From CBDUQN01 sp965369375 (GTDB lineage: Bacteria > Krumholzibacteriota > Krumholzibacteriia > Krumholzibacteriales > Krumholzibacteriaceae): a stretch of DNA of 64,000 nucleotides. A model generated the notes under the pieces. The model did no database searches. It saw nothing but the letters and a program-made list of their open reading frames with translations, and had not been told where the DNA came from. A program made the translations under genes and the position numbers. Each line of letters begins with the position of its first letter. Position 1 is the first letter of the stretch. Location: the NCBI GenBank assembly GCA_965369375.1, contig CBDUQN010000007.1, positions 5,650 to 69,649 of the forward strand, read 5' to 3'. Below, piece by piece: positions 8,086-19,400 of the stretch.

Positions 8086-10227
8086 CTAATATATCGACCT
8101 GCTGTGCTCCTCCTCTACGTAAACCTCCAGGACATCCCCTTCACTGATGTCATTGGAATTCTCGACCCCGATACCGCACTCGAATCCCGATTGAACCTCT
8201 CGCACATCCTCCTTGAAACGCTTGAGAGAATTGATCGCACCTTTGTAGACTATCTCACCATCTCTCCTGATTCGTACCAGCGCATTCCGCTGAATGGTGC
8301 CGGACAACACATAGCAGCCGGCGATCGTGCCGGTTCTCGAAATCTTGAAAACCTGCCGCACCTCGGCCTCGCCGAGTTCCTTCTCGACGATGACCGGTTC
8401 GAGAAGTCCGGACATGGCGGCTTTGATATCATCGATAGCCTGGTAAATAACATCGTAAAACCGCGTGTCGACTTTTTCAGTCTTGACGAGCTGAGCCGCC
8501 TGCGGCGCGATGCTCGTATGGAAACCGATCACAACGGCATTCGAAGCCGAGGCGAGAAGAATATCACTTTCGTTTATCCTTCCAACGCCTCTGTGGATCA
8601 CGTTGACCTTGACCTCCTCGGTGTCGAGTGTGTTAAGGCTGTCGACGAGCGCCTCGACGGAACCGTCGGTATCGGCTCTCATTATGAGGTTGAGTTCCTT
8701 GACAACCCCTTCCTGAATCTGCTTGTAGAGATCTTCCAAAGTGATTCGCTGGACGATGCGTCGATCCCGCTCTCTCTGAAACTGCTGTCTCTTGGCGGAG
8801 ATTTCCCGCGCAGTCCTTTCACTTTCAGCCTCGATAAACGCGTCTCCAGCCTGCGGCACTCCGCCGCACCCGAGGATCACAACGGGCGTCGACGGAGGCG
8901 CGTTCTCCACCTTCTTGTCCCTTTCGTTAAGCAGTGCCCGCACTCGTCCCGAAAAGTTCCCGGTTATAAATACATCTCCGATATTCAGAGTTCCCTGCTG
9001 GATGAGCACCGTGCAGATAATCCCCCGTCCTTCTTCCTTGCGCGCCTCGAGCACGATACCGCGAACCTGGGCTCCGGGATCGGCCTTGAGTTCCATCATT
9101 TCCGCCTGGAGCAGGATCATTTCGAGAAGATGATCTATTCCCTCACCGGACTTTGCCGACATCGCTCCGGCCATGACATTGCCGCCGAACTCCTCGAGAA
9201 CGATATTCTGCTGCATGAGATCCCGCTTTACCTTGTCGATATCGGCGTTGGGAAGATCAATCTTGTTAATGGCAATGATTATGGGCACATCAGCGGCACG
9301 CGCGTGATTGATCGCCTCTACCGTCTGCGGCATGATGCCGTCATCCGCGGCGACGACCAGAACAACGATGTCCGTCACCTGCGCGCCCCGTGACCGCATG
9401 GCCGTGAATGCCTCGTGGCCGGGAGTGTCGATGAAGGTGATTTTCCCATGCGTGCTCATGACCTCGTACGCGCCGATATGCTGCGTGATGCCGCCTTTTT
9501 CACCGGCGATTATATTGCTTGCCCGTATGTTATCGAGCAGAGACGTCTTGCCGTGATCGACATGCCCCATGATGGTCACAACGGGCGGCCGTTTCTCCAT
9601 CCGTTCGGGAATGACCTGCCGCTTTTCCTTGAGAAGCTCCTGCCCATAGGTGGAGGCGAATTCCACGCGGTACCCGTATTCATCGGCGATCATCTGAATC
9701 GTATCGGAATCGAGACGCTGGTTGATCGTAACCATGAGGCCGAGGTTGAGACATTTCTGGATGATTGCGGTCGGCTCGGCGCCGAGATGCTGGGCAAGGT
9801 CGGCTACAGTCGAGAACTCGGGCATGCTCACTACATTCGTCTCTTCCTCGACCGCAACTGCTTCTTCCTTGCGTTTGCGGCGCTTGGATTTCCTCGTGAC
9901 TTCCAGCTTCGCGAGAGTTCTCTTGACACTCTCCTTGACGGCTTTCTGATCCGCTTCCCGCCGCTTCTCCGTTTTCTTGGCCTTCCGTCCTTTCGCCACC
10001 CGGGAGGGTTTGCCCGGTTTATCCTTCCTCTTTACCTTCTTCTTCACCTGCTTTTGCGTCGCCGCCTTGATGCGGTTGATATGCTGCTCGATGAGCATCT
10101 CGACATGCTCCTCCACCGTGCTCATGTGGCTCTTTACGGTAATGCCTTCCTTGACGAGAATCTTGATCAAAGCATCGCTGGAAATATTGTACTTCCGAGC
10201 AAGCTCATATACCCGGACCTTAGCCAA
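8086..10227 (-). CDS. infB: translation initiation factor IF-2
   Basis: GTPase that places fMet-tRNA on the 30S subunit and drives subunit joining. The N-terminal IF2N motif (VRVYELARKYNISSDALIKI) is followed by a lysine/arginine-rich linker (about 55-125), a second IF2N-like segment (about 133-185), then the G domain with GHVDHGKT (221-228), DTPGH (267-271) and NKID. Domains II-IV and the C-terminal fMet-tRNA binding barrel end at residue 713, a compact bacterial length. It begins 16 bases after nusA, the standard rimP-nusA-infB arrangement. Confidence 0.97.
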   Translation of the reverse strand: MAKVRVYELARKYNISSDALIKILVKEGITVKSHMSTVEEHVEMLIEQHINRIKAATQKQVKKKVKRKDKPGKPSRVAKGRKAKKTEKRREADQKAVKESVKRTLAKLEVTRKSKRRKRKEEAVAVEEETNVVSMPEFSTVADLAQHLGAEPTAIIQKCLNLGLMVTINQRLDSDTIQMIADEYGYRVEFASTYGQELLKEKRQVIPERMEKRPPVVTIMGHVDHGKTSLLDNIRASNIIAGEKGGITQHIGAYEVMSTHGKITFIDTPGHEAFTAMRSRGAQVTDIVVLVVAADDGIMPQTVEAINHARAADVPIIIAINKIDLPNADIDKVKRDLMQQNIVLEEFGGNVMAGAMSAKSGEGIDHLLEMILLQAEMMELKADPGAQVRGIVLEARKEEGRGIICTVLIQQGTLNIGDVFITGNFSGRVRALLNERDKKVENAPPSTPVVILGCGGVPQAGDAFIEAESERTAREISAKRQQFQRERDRRIVQRITLEDLYKQIQEGVVKELNLIMRADTDGSVEALVDSLNTLDTEEVKVNVIHRGVGRINESDILLASASNAVVIGFHTSIAPQAAQLVKTEKVDTRFYDVIYQAIDDIKAAMSGLLEPVIVEKELGEAEVRQVFKISRTGTIAGCYVLSGTIQRNALVRIRRDGEIVYKGAINSLKRFKEDVREVQSGFECGIGVENSNDISEGDVLEVYVEEEHSRSIY

Positions 10228-10243
10228 GAGACCTCAACTCCCT

Positions 10244-11866
10244 TCATTCTTCTTTCTTCTCATGCTCCGCATCCGCTTCCTGTTCTTCCTCTTCGCCCCC
10301 ATCTTCCGTCTCCTGCTCGGCTGCCGGCTCATCCGGAGATTCCTGTGCCTCGGGCTCCTCCCCGGTCTCCGCCTCGGGCTCCTCCGCGGTCTCCGCTTCG
10401 GGCTCCTCCGCGGTCTCCGCTTCCGACGTGGGTTCGTCGCCTCCCTCGCCCGCAGGCGCCTTCTCTTCGAGATCTTTGAACAGCTCCTCTTCAGTCAGCG
10501 ATACTTCTTCCTTCTTCTTCTCCTCCTCCTCGGGACCGAATACAGCATCGTCAAACAGCGTTTTCGCCTCGGCCGCCTCTTCCTCGAGTTCTTTGGCAAG
10601 GAGCTCTTCGAGCGCTTTTCCGAGTTCATCCGTTGTCTCGGCAGCGGTGGCTTTCAGCTTCTCCGCGGTCTTCGCACCGATGCCCTCGATCTCGAGAAGC
10701 TCATCAATGATTGTCTTGTGAAGCTTCTGCACGGTAAGGATGCCTATGCCCTTTAGTTTCGCCGAAAGCTTCGAACTTACACCGTACATTTCAGAAATAT
10801 CCATTTGAAGTTTCTGCTCCAGCTTATCCCTTCTCTCCGCTTCCTTGGCGGTCATGAGATCGATCTTCCACCCGGACAGCTTCGATGCCAACCGGACGTT
10901 CTGCCCTTCCTTGCCGATTGCGAGGGAAAGCTGATCCTCCTCCACAATGGCGAGCACCTCTCCCGCCGCTTCATTGAAGCGAAGTGACGAGACTTTCGCC
11001 GGGGCCAGCGCCCGCGAGACGAATTCTCCCAGTGTTTCGCTCCAGTTGACGATGTCGATTTTCTCGCCGTGCAGTTCGTTGACAACGGCTTGCACGCGCG
11101 ACCCCTTCATGCCGACACATGAACCGACGGCATCCACCTTTTCGCTGCGCGAGTTCACGGCTATCTTGGAACGTCCGCCGGGTTCGCGGGCCACTATCTT
11201 TATTTCGACGTCACCGTCGAAAATCTCAGGAACTTCCTGCTCGAAGAGCTTGCGCAAGAAAAATTCGCTCGTTCTCGAAAGAATTATCTGGGGACCCTTC
11301 GCATCCTTGTCGACTTCGATAATGACGGCTCTGATCGTATCCCCCTGATTGTAACGTTCTTTGCGAATCTGCTCTCTAATCGGAAGGTATGCTTCCGCTC
11401 TCCCGAGGTTCACAAGAACGTTTCCGCGGTCTACCTGCCGCACCGTTCCGTTGACAATGACGCCGACCTTGTCCTTGTAATCCTCGAATATCCTTTCACG
11501 CTCTGCCTCGCGAACCCGCTGCATCAGAACCTGCTTCGCGGTTTGGACCGCGTTGCGTCCGAACTCCTCCAGCGGCAGCGCCTGCCGCACCTCACCCCCC
11601 ACCTTGGCTTTCTCGTCGATATTCTTCGCCTGCTCGAGCGTTACTTCGAGCGTGTCATCGGCGACCTCTTTGACGACCTTCAATATCCGATAGACTTCCG
11701 GCTCACCCTCGGATTCATCGAGAACGATCTCGATTTCGGCGTTCGGTCCGAACTTGCGCTTCGCGGCGGATATGAGACTGAATTTGATCGTTTCGATCAG
11801 CGTGTTTTTATCCACTCTCTTTTCACGAATTATCTGCGAAAACGCTTCGACAAATCCTATGTTCAT
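10244..11866 (-). CDS. nusA: transcription termination/antitermination factor NusA
   Basis: RNA polymerase-associated factor for pausing, termination and antitermination. Domains in order are an N-terminal polymerase-binding domain (about 1-125), S1 (about 130-200, VGVIVNGTVRQVDRGNVLVN), tandem KH domains (about 230-345, with VGSCVGMKGSRVQAVVNEL), a helix-hairpin-helix segment (ELLEIEGIGAKTAEKL) and a long acidic tail. The tail, from about residue 440 to 540, is almost entirely Glu, Ala, Pro and Asp and contains three copies of an eight-residue repeat (EEPEAETA). Acidic C-terminal extensions occur in other NusA proteins but the repeats are lineage-specific. Confidence 0.97.
   Translation of the reverse strand: MNIGFVEAFSQIIREKRVDKNTLIETIKFSLISAAKRKFGPNAEIEIVLDESEGEPEVYRILKVVKEVADDTLEVTLEQAKNIDEKAKVGGEVRQALPLEEFGRNAVQTAKQVLMQRVREAERERIFEDYKDKVGVIVNGTVRQVDRGNVLVNLGRAEAYLPIREQIRKERYNQGDTIRAVIIEVDKDAKGPQIILSRTSEFFLRKLFEQEVPEIFDGDVEIKIVAREPGGRSKIAVNSRSEKVDAVGSCVGMKGSRVQAVVNELHGEKIDIVNWSETLGEFVSRALAPAKVSSLRFNEAAGEVLAIVEEDQLSLAIGKEGQNVRLASKLSGWKIDLMTAKEAERRDKLEQKLQMDISEMYGVSSKLSAKLKGIGILTVQKLHKTIIDELLEIEGIGAKTAEKLKATAAETTDELGKALEELLAKELEEEAAEAKTLFDDAVFGPEEEEKKKEEVSLTEEELFKDLEEKAPAGEGGDEPTSEAETAEEPEAETAEEPEAETGEEPEAQESPDEPAAEQETEDGGEEEEQEADAEHEKKEE
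10347..10418 (-). repeat. three 24-bp tandem repeats in the nusA tail
   Basis: Three adjacent 24-bp units (10347-10370, 10371-10394, 10395-10418) differ at only one or two positions from each other. They keep the reading frame and encode the repeated octapeptide EEPEAETA, with one unit reading EETG instead. Unit copy number could vary between strains by slippage. Confidence 0.85.
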
Positions 11867-11935
11867 TGCATTCGCTCCTCGTCAGATACGATACGGATTC
11901 TATTCCAGACCACCATGTCTGTCAAAAACTTTCAC

Positions 11936-12439
11936 TTACGTTCCCTTATTCCTCGCTTTTTTCTTGGCGGGTTTTTTGCTCTGGATATCCCACCGTTCGC
12001 CGTGAAGGTTGGCTTTGATAATGCTCTCCACATCGATCACTCTCTGTTCCCCATCGACGCTCAATGTCACGCTCTCGTTATTCGAATCGACGATTTCACC
12101 AATCACGGTATTCTTGCCGTTGCCGGCGACATTGTACTCTACTCTCGCATTCTTTCCCGTGAACCGCTTGAAGTGCTTCGACTTCATCAGCGGTCTGTTG
12201 ATACCGGGCGACGATACCTCGAGATTGTAAGAACCCGGAAACTGTTCCTCACTTTCGAGAACAAAACCGACAGCCTTCGATACCTGAACGCAATCCTCGA
12301 TGGTCACGCTTCGTTCAGGATGGTCGATATAGATTCTCAGCAGTTTCTTTCTGCCCCGCGGTATTGTTTCGAGTTTGATCAACTCGTATCCGAGCAGATC
12401 AACCTCATCGGTGACGAGTTCCTCAAGGGACCTTTCCAT
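11936..12439 (-). CDS. rimP: ribosome maturation factor RimP
   Basis: Factor needed for 30S subunit maturation. The N-terminal alpha/beta domain (GYELIKLETIPRGRKKLLRI, then YIDHPERSVTIEDCVQVSKA) and the SH3-like C-terminal domain after the LEVSSPGINRPL signature are clear. A lysine-rich end (KKPAKKKARNKG) gives 167 residues, slightly long. It is the first gene of the rimP-nusA-infB operon; the 70 bases to nusA hold no recognisable gene. Confidence 0.94.
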   Translation of the reverse strand: MERSLEELVTDEVDLLGYELIKLETIPRGRKKLLRIYIDHPERSVTIEDCVQVSKAVGFVLESEEQFPGSYNLEVSSPGINRPLMKSKHFKRFTGKNARVEYNVAGNGKNTVIGEIVDSNNESVTLSVDGEQRVIDVESIIKANLHGERWDIQSKKPAKKKARNKGT

Positions 12440-12474
12440 ACTGTAACCTCAACCTGGTCTTTCATGGATTGGTA

Positions 12475-12503
12475 TTAAAAGCAAAACGGGGCGACCCCGC
12501 CCC
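12475..12503 (-). terminator. intrinsic terminator after the M28 peptidase gene
   Basis: On the minus strand the perfect 6-bp stem GGGGCG / CGCCCC with a four-base loop (12503-12488) is followed by GTTTTGCTTTT. It lies between the peptidase stop and rimP, so it probably separates the sprA/peptidase unit from the translation operon. Its GC-rich core closely resembles a hairpin at 20373-20388. Confidence 0.6.
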
Positions 12504-12564
12504 AAACTTCCACTAATACCTAGCTCAAATTGCGATGGAAATCAAGAAAAATCTTCGGCGCACG

Positions 12565-13443
12565 TCACCGTTTGTTCCACAGGTACTCGACGAGCACCGT
12601 TCCGACCGCTTCGAGGCTTTGGGGCGAGCATTTGTCCGGCGTGTCATCCAGCGTGTGCCAGGGCGGGTAATCAAAATCGATCAGCAGTATCGCGGGGATA
12701 CCCTTCTGAATGAAGGGGAGATGGTCGTCGATGAGGGACGGCCCCGAGCCATGCGAGAATGCCGCCACCCCGAGCCTCTCGGCAATCGAGAAGATCTCTT
12801 CGTTGAGCGCTCCGGAGGCGGCTTCCGAATAACCTTCCGGCTTGATCACGACGTCGCGTTCACCGATCATATCTGCGATGATAACCGCGCTCGGCCCATA
12901 CCCCTTCAGGTTGTTGGCGAAATATGTCGAGCCGAGGATGTAATCCCGCGGAATCCCTTCCCGGCCGTAATCCTCTCCGTCGAACAGGACTATATCGACG
13001 CCAATGGGCGGGAGCGAGGCATGGCACAATCGCGCGATCTCCAGGAGCACCGCCACGCCGCTCGCTCCATCGTTCGCTCCGAGGATCGGCATGTCTCTCT
13101 TTTCGGGATCTGGATCCCGATCGGCACGGGGTCTCGTATCGTAATGAGCGCCGAGAAGCACCCTGCTGCCGGCATCGAGGTTGAAGTTCCCGATGATATT
13201 GATCAGGTGAAGCGTATCACCCGTCGTCAATACCGCATCGAATGGTTGCAGGGAGACGTTCGCCCCATACTCCTTTAGTTCTTCCACGAGGTATCGCTGG
13301 AGCTCCCGATGGCCTCTGGAGCCGGGGTAGCGCGGGCCGATATCGCACTGCTCGACGAGGAAGCGGTAGGCGGAATCGCCGTCGAACGGCGGCGCGCTTT
13401 CGCCTGCGCAGCCCCACAGGAGCACAAGAGGCGCGAGGATCAA
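12565..13443 (-). CDS. M28 family metallopeptidase, predicted lipoprotein (glutaminyl-cyclase-like)
   Basis: Zinc aminopeptidase or glutaminyl-peptide cyclotransferase-like enzyme. The two-metal site is visible: AHYDTRP (His, Asp), GANDGASG (bridging Asp), FDGEDYG (catalytic Glu), ADMIG (Asp) and the late PWHTLDDTPD histidine. The N-terminus reads LVLLWGC, a lipobox, so the protein should be lipidated and face the periplasm. The TTG at 13443 gives a leader with no basic residue. An in-frame ATT at 13467, four bases after GGAAGG, would add ITGKHAILL and make a normal signal peptide, so the start is uncertain. It follows sprA in the same frame by 42 bases. Confidence 0.85.
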   Translation of the reverse strand: MILAPLVLLWGCAGESAPPFDGDSAYRFLVEQCDIGPRYPGSRGHRELQRYLVEELKEYGANVSLQPFDAVLTTGDTLHLINIIGNFNLDAGSRVLLGAHYDTRPRADRDPDPEKRDMPILGANDGASGVAVLLEIARLCHASLPPIGVDIVLFDGEDYGREGIPRDYILGSTYFANNLKGYGPSAVIIADMIGERDVVIKPEGYSEAASGALNEEIFSIAERLGVAAFSHGSGPSLIDDHLPFIQKGIPAILLIDFDYPPWHTLDDTPDKCSPQSLEAVGTVLVEYLWNKR

Positions 13444-13485
13444 CAGAATTGCGTGTTTTCCGGTAATGAGACCTTCCAGTCTTCG

Positions 13486-16400
13486 TTAAAAGGTAAACTC
13501 GGCGGTAACGTGAAGGCCGAGCGAATGATTGATCCACCCCGTTTGCCCCGCCACAGATCTCACGTAACTCATCGAAACCGTTCCACTGATCTTATTGCTA
13601 AATCGGTATGAGGCACGCGGAGTTACCGAAAGTACGTTGTCCGATTTCCGCTGATTGTATTTCGAGCTGGAATTGTATGAGATGCCGAGGTCGGCCGTCA
13701 ACGTGCTTTTGAACTTGATCTTCTTGCGGCCGAGAAACGGAAGAGGAATCCCGAATCCTTTCGTTCCCGAGAAGTTGTATTTCATGTTGAACGTCACGCC
13801 CCAGCCTTTCGACCAGATCTCCTGCATGTTGTCAATCGTGACGTTTCGCTTGTAACTTACACCGACATTCGTCGTCAGGTCGTTTTTCCATACAAAATTC
13901 CAGTTGGGACTGAGCAAATATGATGTTACATCTCTTCTGATGTCCGATGATGTCTTCTTCTCGAAACTTACCTTCAGATCGCTCTGCTTGATGAATGATT
14001 TCAGAAATCTGGAATTCTCCATCCCGCCCCAGCTCAGGTTAAGGCTCGGCCAGGTTACCCGTTCCGTCCTCGTCACCGTGCCGCCATGGTTACTCTTGGC
14101 AATGACATAATTGAATCTGACATCGAGATCTATCCTCGGAGCCAATTCTATTCCCGAGCGAAGATCGAAGACCAGATTATCATTCTCGCGCTCGGGATTG
14201 TTCTCCACCTCTTTTGATCTGCCAAGCACGCCGCTCTTGCTTGACAGGCCGAACTGATACGCAAAACCGGCGCGCTCGTAGAGACGCTGATAGCTGCTCC
14301 GGCGGGTGTGATTGATGTTGGATTTCAGCGGCTCGATGCGGCCCATCAATCTGAACAGCTTTTTGAAAATTTTCAGAGGGTCGGTTTTCGAGGCAGCCGT
14401 GGTATCCGACTCTGCCTGCTGTTGCTCATCCGGCTCTTTATCCTTCTCGGTAGGCACATCCACCTGCTGTTTCGTGACACCGAGATCGCTCGGCTTAGTT
14501 TCCCCTCTTGGTTCGGATTTCTCCTCCCTCTCAGGCGGCGTCGGCGGAGGCTGCTGCTGCGGCTGGATCTGATTGGGATCGTATCCGGGCAGCAGCTGGG
14601 GCTCCGTCATGCTGGTAGGTACAGGAGCTTTGAACTCAGATGGCCGGCTTTCCCTGAGCCGCCTCTCGCGATCCTCCCTGGTCTCCATTGTTGTGGAACG
14701 AGTTGCACCTGACGACCGCCTGCTGCTCGAACCGCGGGGTAGGATATGCAGGAACTCCCCGAGCATGAGGGAATAGTCGCCGATGTCGACATCGAACACA
14801 AAGCTCATATCCCGCTGGGCGTTGACATTTCTCGTGCCGAACGGGTCGCCCTCCTGCCGTATGTTCGGACGCAGATCCTCATTGTACCGGCTCGTATAGT
14901 CGATTCTCGGCCTGAACTGAGACAGGATGAAGAAGTTGCCTCGCGGGCTGAAGTTCAATCTCAGGCTGTGATTGAAGGATGTCTGTACGCCGACGGGTAT
15001 CCCGAGAATATAATGGTCTATGCTCCTGTCTCTGTGCTCTTTCATATCGAGCTCTATCTTGATCGATTGAAAAGGCTCGTACAGTGTCGATACGGAATTG
15101 TCGAGACCGGAGCCGTACCCTACGGGGCGCTTTATGAACTCGTCCCCGGTAAGCGAATGTGTATGCCGCACCTGTCGGGAGGCGGAACTGACGAGACTGA
15201 AGTTCGACAGCCAGTACCGCCACTTTATCCCCTTGAAGAGACCGAGCTCGCGCCCTCTTCTGAAACTGATCCGATAGTTCAGATTGCCGCTGTGCGTTAC
15301 CGTCGTATCTCTCGTGGTCGGAGAGTATATTTTCTTCTTCGAATAGCTATAGCTCATCTTCAGGTTGTCGAAAACGGTCTTCATAAGGAAATTCCTCGAA
15401 CCTCTCCTGCTCAAAGAAATGTTGTAGGAGTGGGAATTGTTAACCGATTTCTGGCTCTCCCGAATAGCCTCGTCCGCTATTTCGACATCGCTGCGCGGAA
15501 CATACTTCGGAAGTGCCGTCGAGCTATTTACTCTCGCGGAGAACGGCAGCTCAAAGCCGAGCGTCGGAATAAAGTGATCGATCCTTGACTTCGCGGAAAA
15601 TGCCATGGCGTTGTTCGTGACACCGCTCCCCTGCGACTGACGGAGCGAGCGGAACTCCGGCCCTGTACGCTGCCACTGCCCGCTGAGCTGTATCACATTC
15701 GCCAGGTTCGCCGAGAGGCTCACCCGTTCGGCATGATCAATGTCCCTGCGCACGCCTCCTAGCTTGATATCGTTGAACCACAGCCACCCGTTGTCGATTA
15801 ATCTCCCGCTCGTGTTTCTCAATCCGAGATAGAGGTTTCGAACCTCGAAAAGGGTCGGGTTGCCCCTGACCTTCGCCGTGTAGCTCCTGTCCGGATTGAC
15901 GACATCTTGAATAGTGGCCGTGACGATCTCCTCGTCACTCTCGACTAATTTAAGATTTGTCAGATCCCCCAGATTGATGGACACGGAAATCCACCTGCCG
16001 CTCATTTCATTCGTGATGGGAATGGCAAGCTCGTAGTAGCTCACGCTGTCGTAGGCGATCTGGAAGTAGAAATCGCACCCGGCGAGATTGCCCGACCAGT
16101 CGGGATAAATGAACAAGTGGAGCTCGCGGTACTGCTGGTAACTCTGACCCTGGCCGAAGAATCGTTTTACCGCCCTGAACGAGGTCGAATCGGCGAATTT
16201 CTCGACGGAGACGATGAGTGATTGCTCTCTGTTCTCTAGGCCCTCTTCCGTTCCGACGGGATAGGGCGGCCTGTACTGGGGATGATCCTTGTTGTTGATA
16301 ACTCCGATCGTGATTTTCTGGTTCGGATGAGTCTTATCGAGACTATCGGGAGGTATCTCGTCGTTGAGATCCCTTATCCCGTTGTACTCCCATTTGTTCC

Positions 16401-19400
16401 CGACGATCTTGAGTCCCGCGATTTCGATCCTATGTCCCTCCGATCCGACCAATGAGTCGAATCCCGAGACCCACAATCTCATCTGCTGTATTGCATCCCA
16501 CCGGGGCTCGCCCCCCATATCGGAGACGAGAAAATCGGAGACATGAGACAGGTCGAGGCGGTACATCCTCCACGCTTTCGACCTGTTGATCTCCCTTTCC
16601 GCGTAATATTCTGGATAGTCCGTTTCCGGGTATTGCTCCCTGACATCGACCAGCGCGGTATCGCCGAGCCTCAGCTCGAGCGCATAGTAGGCGTTTGATT
16701 CGTCGAGACGTCCGTTCTTGTTGAGGTCCTCCGAATCGTGAATCCCGTTGAGGATTCGGCTGTTGATCCCCCTGTATACCTGTCTCGTTTCGTCCCATGT
16801 CGCTTCGTTGAGAATCCCTGGGTATGGATCCCTGTATAATTTCTCGTCCACGGCACCCACGAATCCCGAGTCCTCGTCGGCGGTCCAGGTATATGGCGGT
16901 TTGTCTTCATCGTTGAATGCATCGAGCTCGGGCTCGAAAAAGTCCTCGTCGATCTTTCCGATATCGATATGAAGGACGCCACCCCGCCGGGCGGGATCGA
17001 TCTGGTAATCATTTACCCAGATCTCGAGGTATTGCGTGGTTGTGAGATCGAGCCCCCCGGGGAAACCGGTCATGACGCCGGCCCACTGATCGTCTCTCGC
17101 TACATCCGGATTGTGCACCTTGATAAAGAGGGATGTGATGTTCGAATTCTCCCTCGTATCGAGGCTGGGATTGAGATCCCAGCGGGTCGTCACCCATTTG
17201 TCGAGCTGATCCGTCCTGCTCGGATTGAACCAGTTAAAATCCGGTACGTCATCCACCGAGGTGCCGAGCGGCTCGAGGGTGACGGGATCGAGGGGCGGGC
17301 TCGCTTCGAACCAATTTCTCCGCACGAGGCTGATCGCATCGCTGTCCTCGACACCTTCCATATCATCGATGAAGGCCTCTCCCTTCACATTCGGGTTGGG
17401 AATGCTCATGGCCATCTCGGCGCTTATATTGAGGCTGCTCTGATCGTCGGTGTCGACTCTCGGGAGTATATTGGCGATCGATGTCATCCATCGGGGGTTG
17501 AAGGTGAAGTTACCGTTGATATCGGCCGCCATATTCCTGCCCGGTTCCTCGCCGAGGCGGGGACTGTACTTCGGCGATCCGGTGGAGTTGTAGAGATACG
17601 TCAAGTTGAGCCGTGAATGCTTGGAAAGGTCGATGTTGGCCCCGACACCGAGCAGCGAGCTCTTTCCGCCGCCGATAATCGGCACGTGCTGGTAGTCGAT
17701 CGACACCCTCGCATCGGGGCGCGCCTGGAGCTCGGCGAGCACCTCCCCCTTGAGCGTCACCGTCCCCGACATGTAATCGATGTCGTAATCGGCGCCTCGC
17801 GAGAGCTTGACACCATCAATTGTTATCGCCTCGCTCCCCTCGATAATATCGAATGCGGCGAGCTGAAAGGTTCGCTGACCGCTCGACGCCTCGACAACGA
17901 CATCGTAGAGGTGACTCTCGTTCTTGAGCGAGGGGGTGAGCACCTTGTTGTAGATGGCATTATTCCTCTCCAGGGTAGCGTCATCGAAATCCGATTCGCC
18001 CGGATCGTCGGGATTTATGAACGGTTCGGCGACATAGAACTTATTCGCGTCGACCATGACCTCGTAGGGGACATCGAAGGGCTCGAACCAGGGAAGCATA
18101 ATATAGCCGTCTGCGAGGTTGAGAATCCCCGGAACGTTATCCACCTCATCATCCCTGGCCGCCGCCCCAGTGCGGTCGTAGCGGTCGAGGCCGAAGAGCC
18201 GCAGGTAGAGTATATTCGACTCGGTATGTATATGGTTGTTATCCTCGTTCACGTTCCGCTCGATGCGAACGCGGAACGGCGCGTCGGGATCTATCCTCCC
18301 CGAGCCGAGTGAATAGATGTTTCTCATCATCATCTTCCAGGTGGACGGATAGGGAGAAACGGTGCTGTCGGCGCCGAAGTCTTCATAGGGGGGGCATATC
18401 AATTCGGCTGTCAGTGTGTCGGTCTCTGAAGCCGAAAATTCCCTGTAATCTCCAACAACGTACTTCGCGGCCGTCCCGACATCCTCCGACTTGTACCGGA
18501 CGACGAGCGCCCGGCCATCGGCGAGTGTCTGAAAAAGCCGCATTCCGATGTACCGCGTGACCCCTTCGGATGAATACTCCTGGATCAGCTCGAAATCCTC
18601 TTCGATATCGAGCTTCCTGAACCTTCCCCTAAACGAATTCTCCGATTCGTCGATCTCCTTGTTATCGGGAACCGGATACGCCCTCATAAAGTACTCCGCC
18701 TCGCCGGTCTGGCCGTACTCATGGGGTTTGAGAGAGATAAATACCTCCATCTCGTCATTATCCGCGCCTCCGACGACAGGATAGATCCTCCGGAAGTTGT
18801 TGGACGGATCGTCGAAGGCATCCTTGAAATTATCGCCCGGCGTTTCGAAGAAGAAGAACTGACGTTTGATGAAGCCGTAATCGGCCACTTTCCAGCTGCT
18901 CGTCTGACCGCCCGTCGCGGTGAATGTCCCCGTCGCCGTCTCCCCCTCCTCTTTGCTCGCGATGACGGTAAGCTCCATGGGACCGACCTGCGCCACGGTC
19001 TTGATGCCGAAGAGACCCTTGGCCGTTCCCGAGTAACTTATCAGCTGCGCCCCTCTCAGCGTGAGGTCCGTATCGCCCATCTCGATCAGCTTGATGATCT
19101 CGTCGTCGAAACCGATGTAGTTCATCCGGACACGGTTGGTCGAACCGATTCCCGTTCCCTGGCTCGAGTGGCTGATCTCGACGTTTATCTTTTCACCGAT
19201 ATTGCCGTGCAGGTCTACCGAGAGCCTTTGTTGCATGTCGAGATCGGGAAACTTGTTCTGCTGAGGCCGCCCCTCGGTCTGCGGACAGTTCGCGCACCAG
19301 TTCGACTTGCCGCCGATCGTAATGCTCTCTCGGCCCTGAACGGTGAGGTTGGTCGCCTTGCCGCTTCCGATGATTCGCTCCAACTGTTTCGGTAACGGTA

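Noticed and set aside
7741..9393. 550-codon plus-strand open frame over infB
   Set aside because: It is antisense to the well-conserved infB and DUF503/rbfA genes, has no ribosome-binding site and no recognisable domain; GC-rich codon structure creates long antisense frames.
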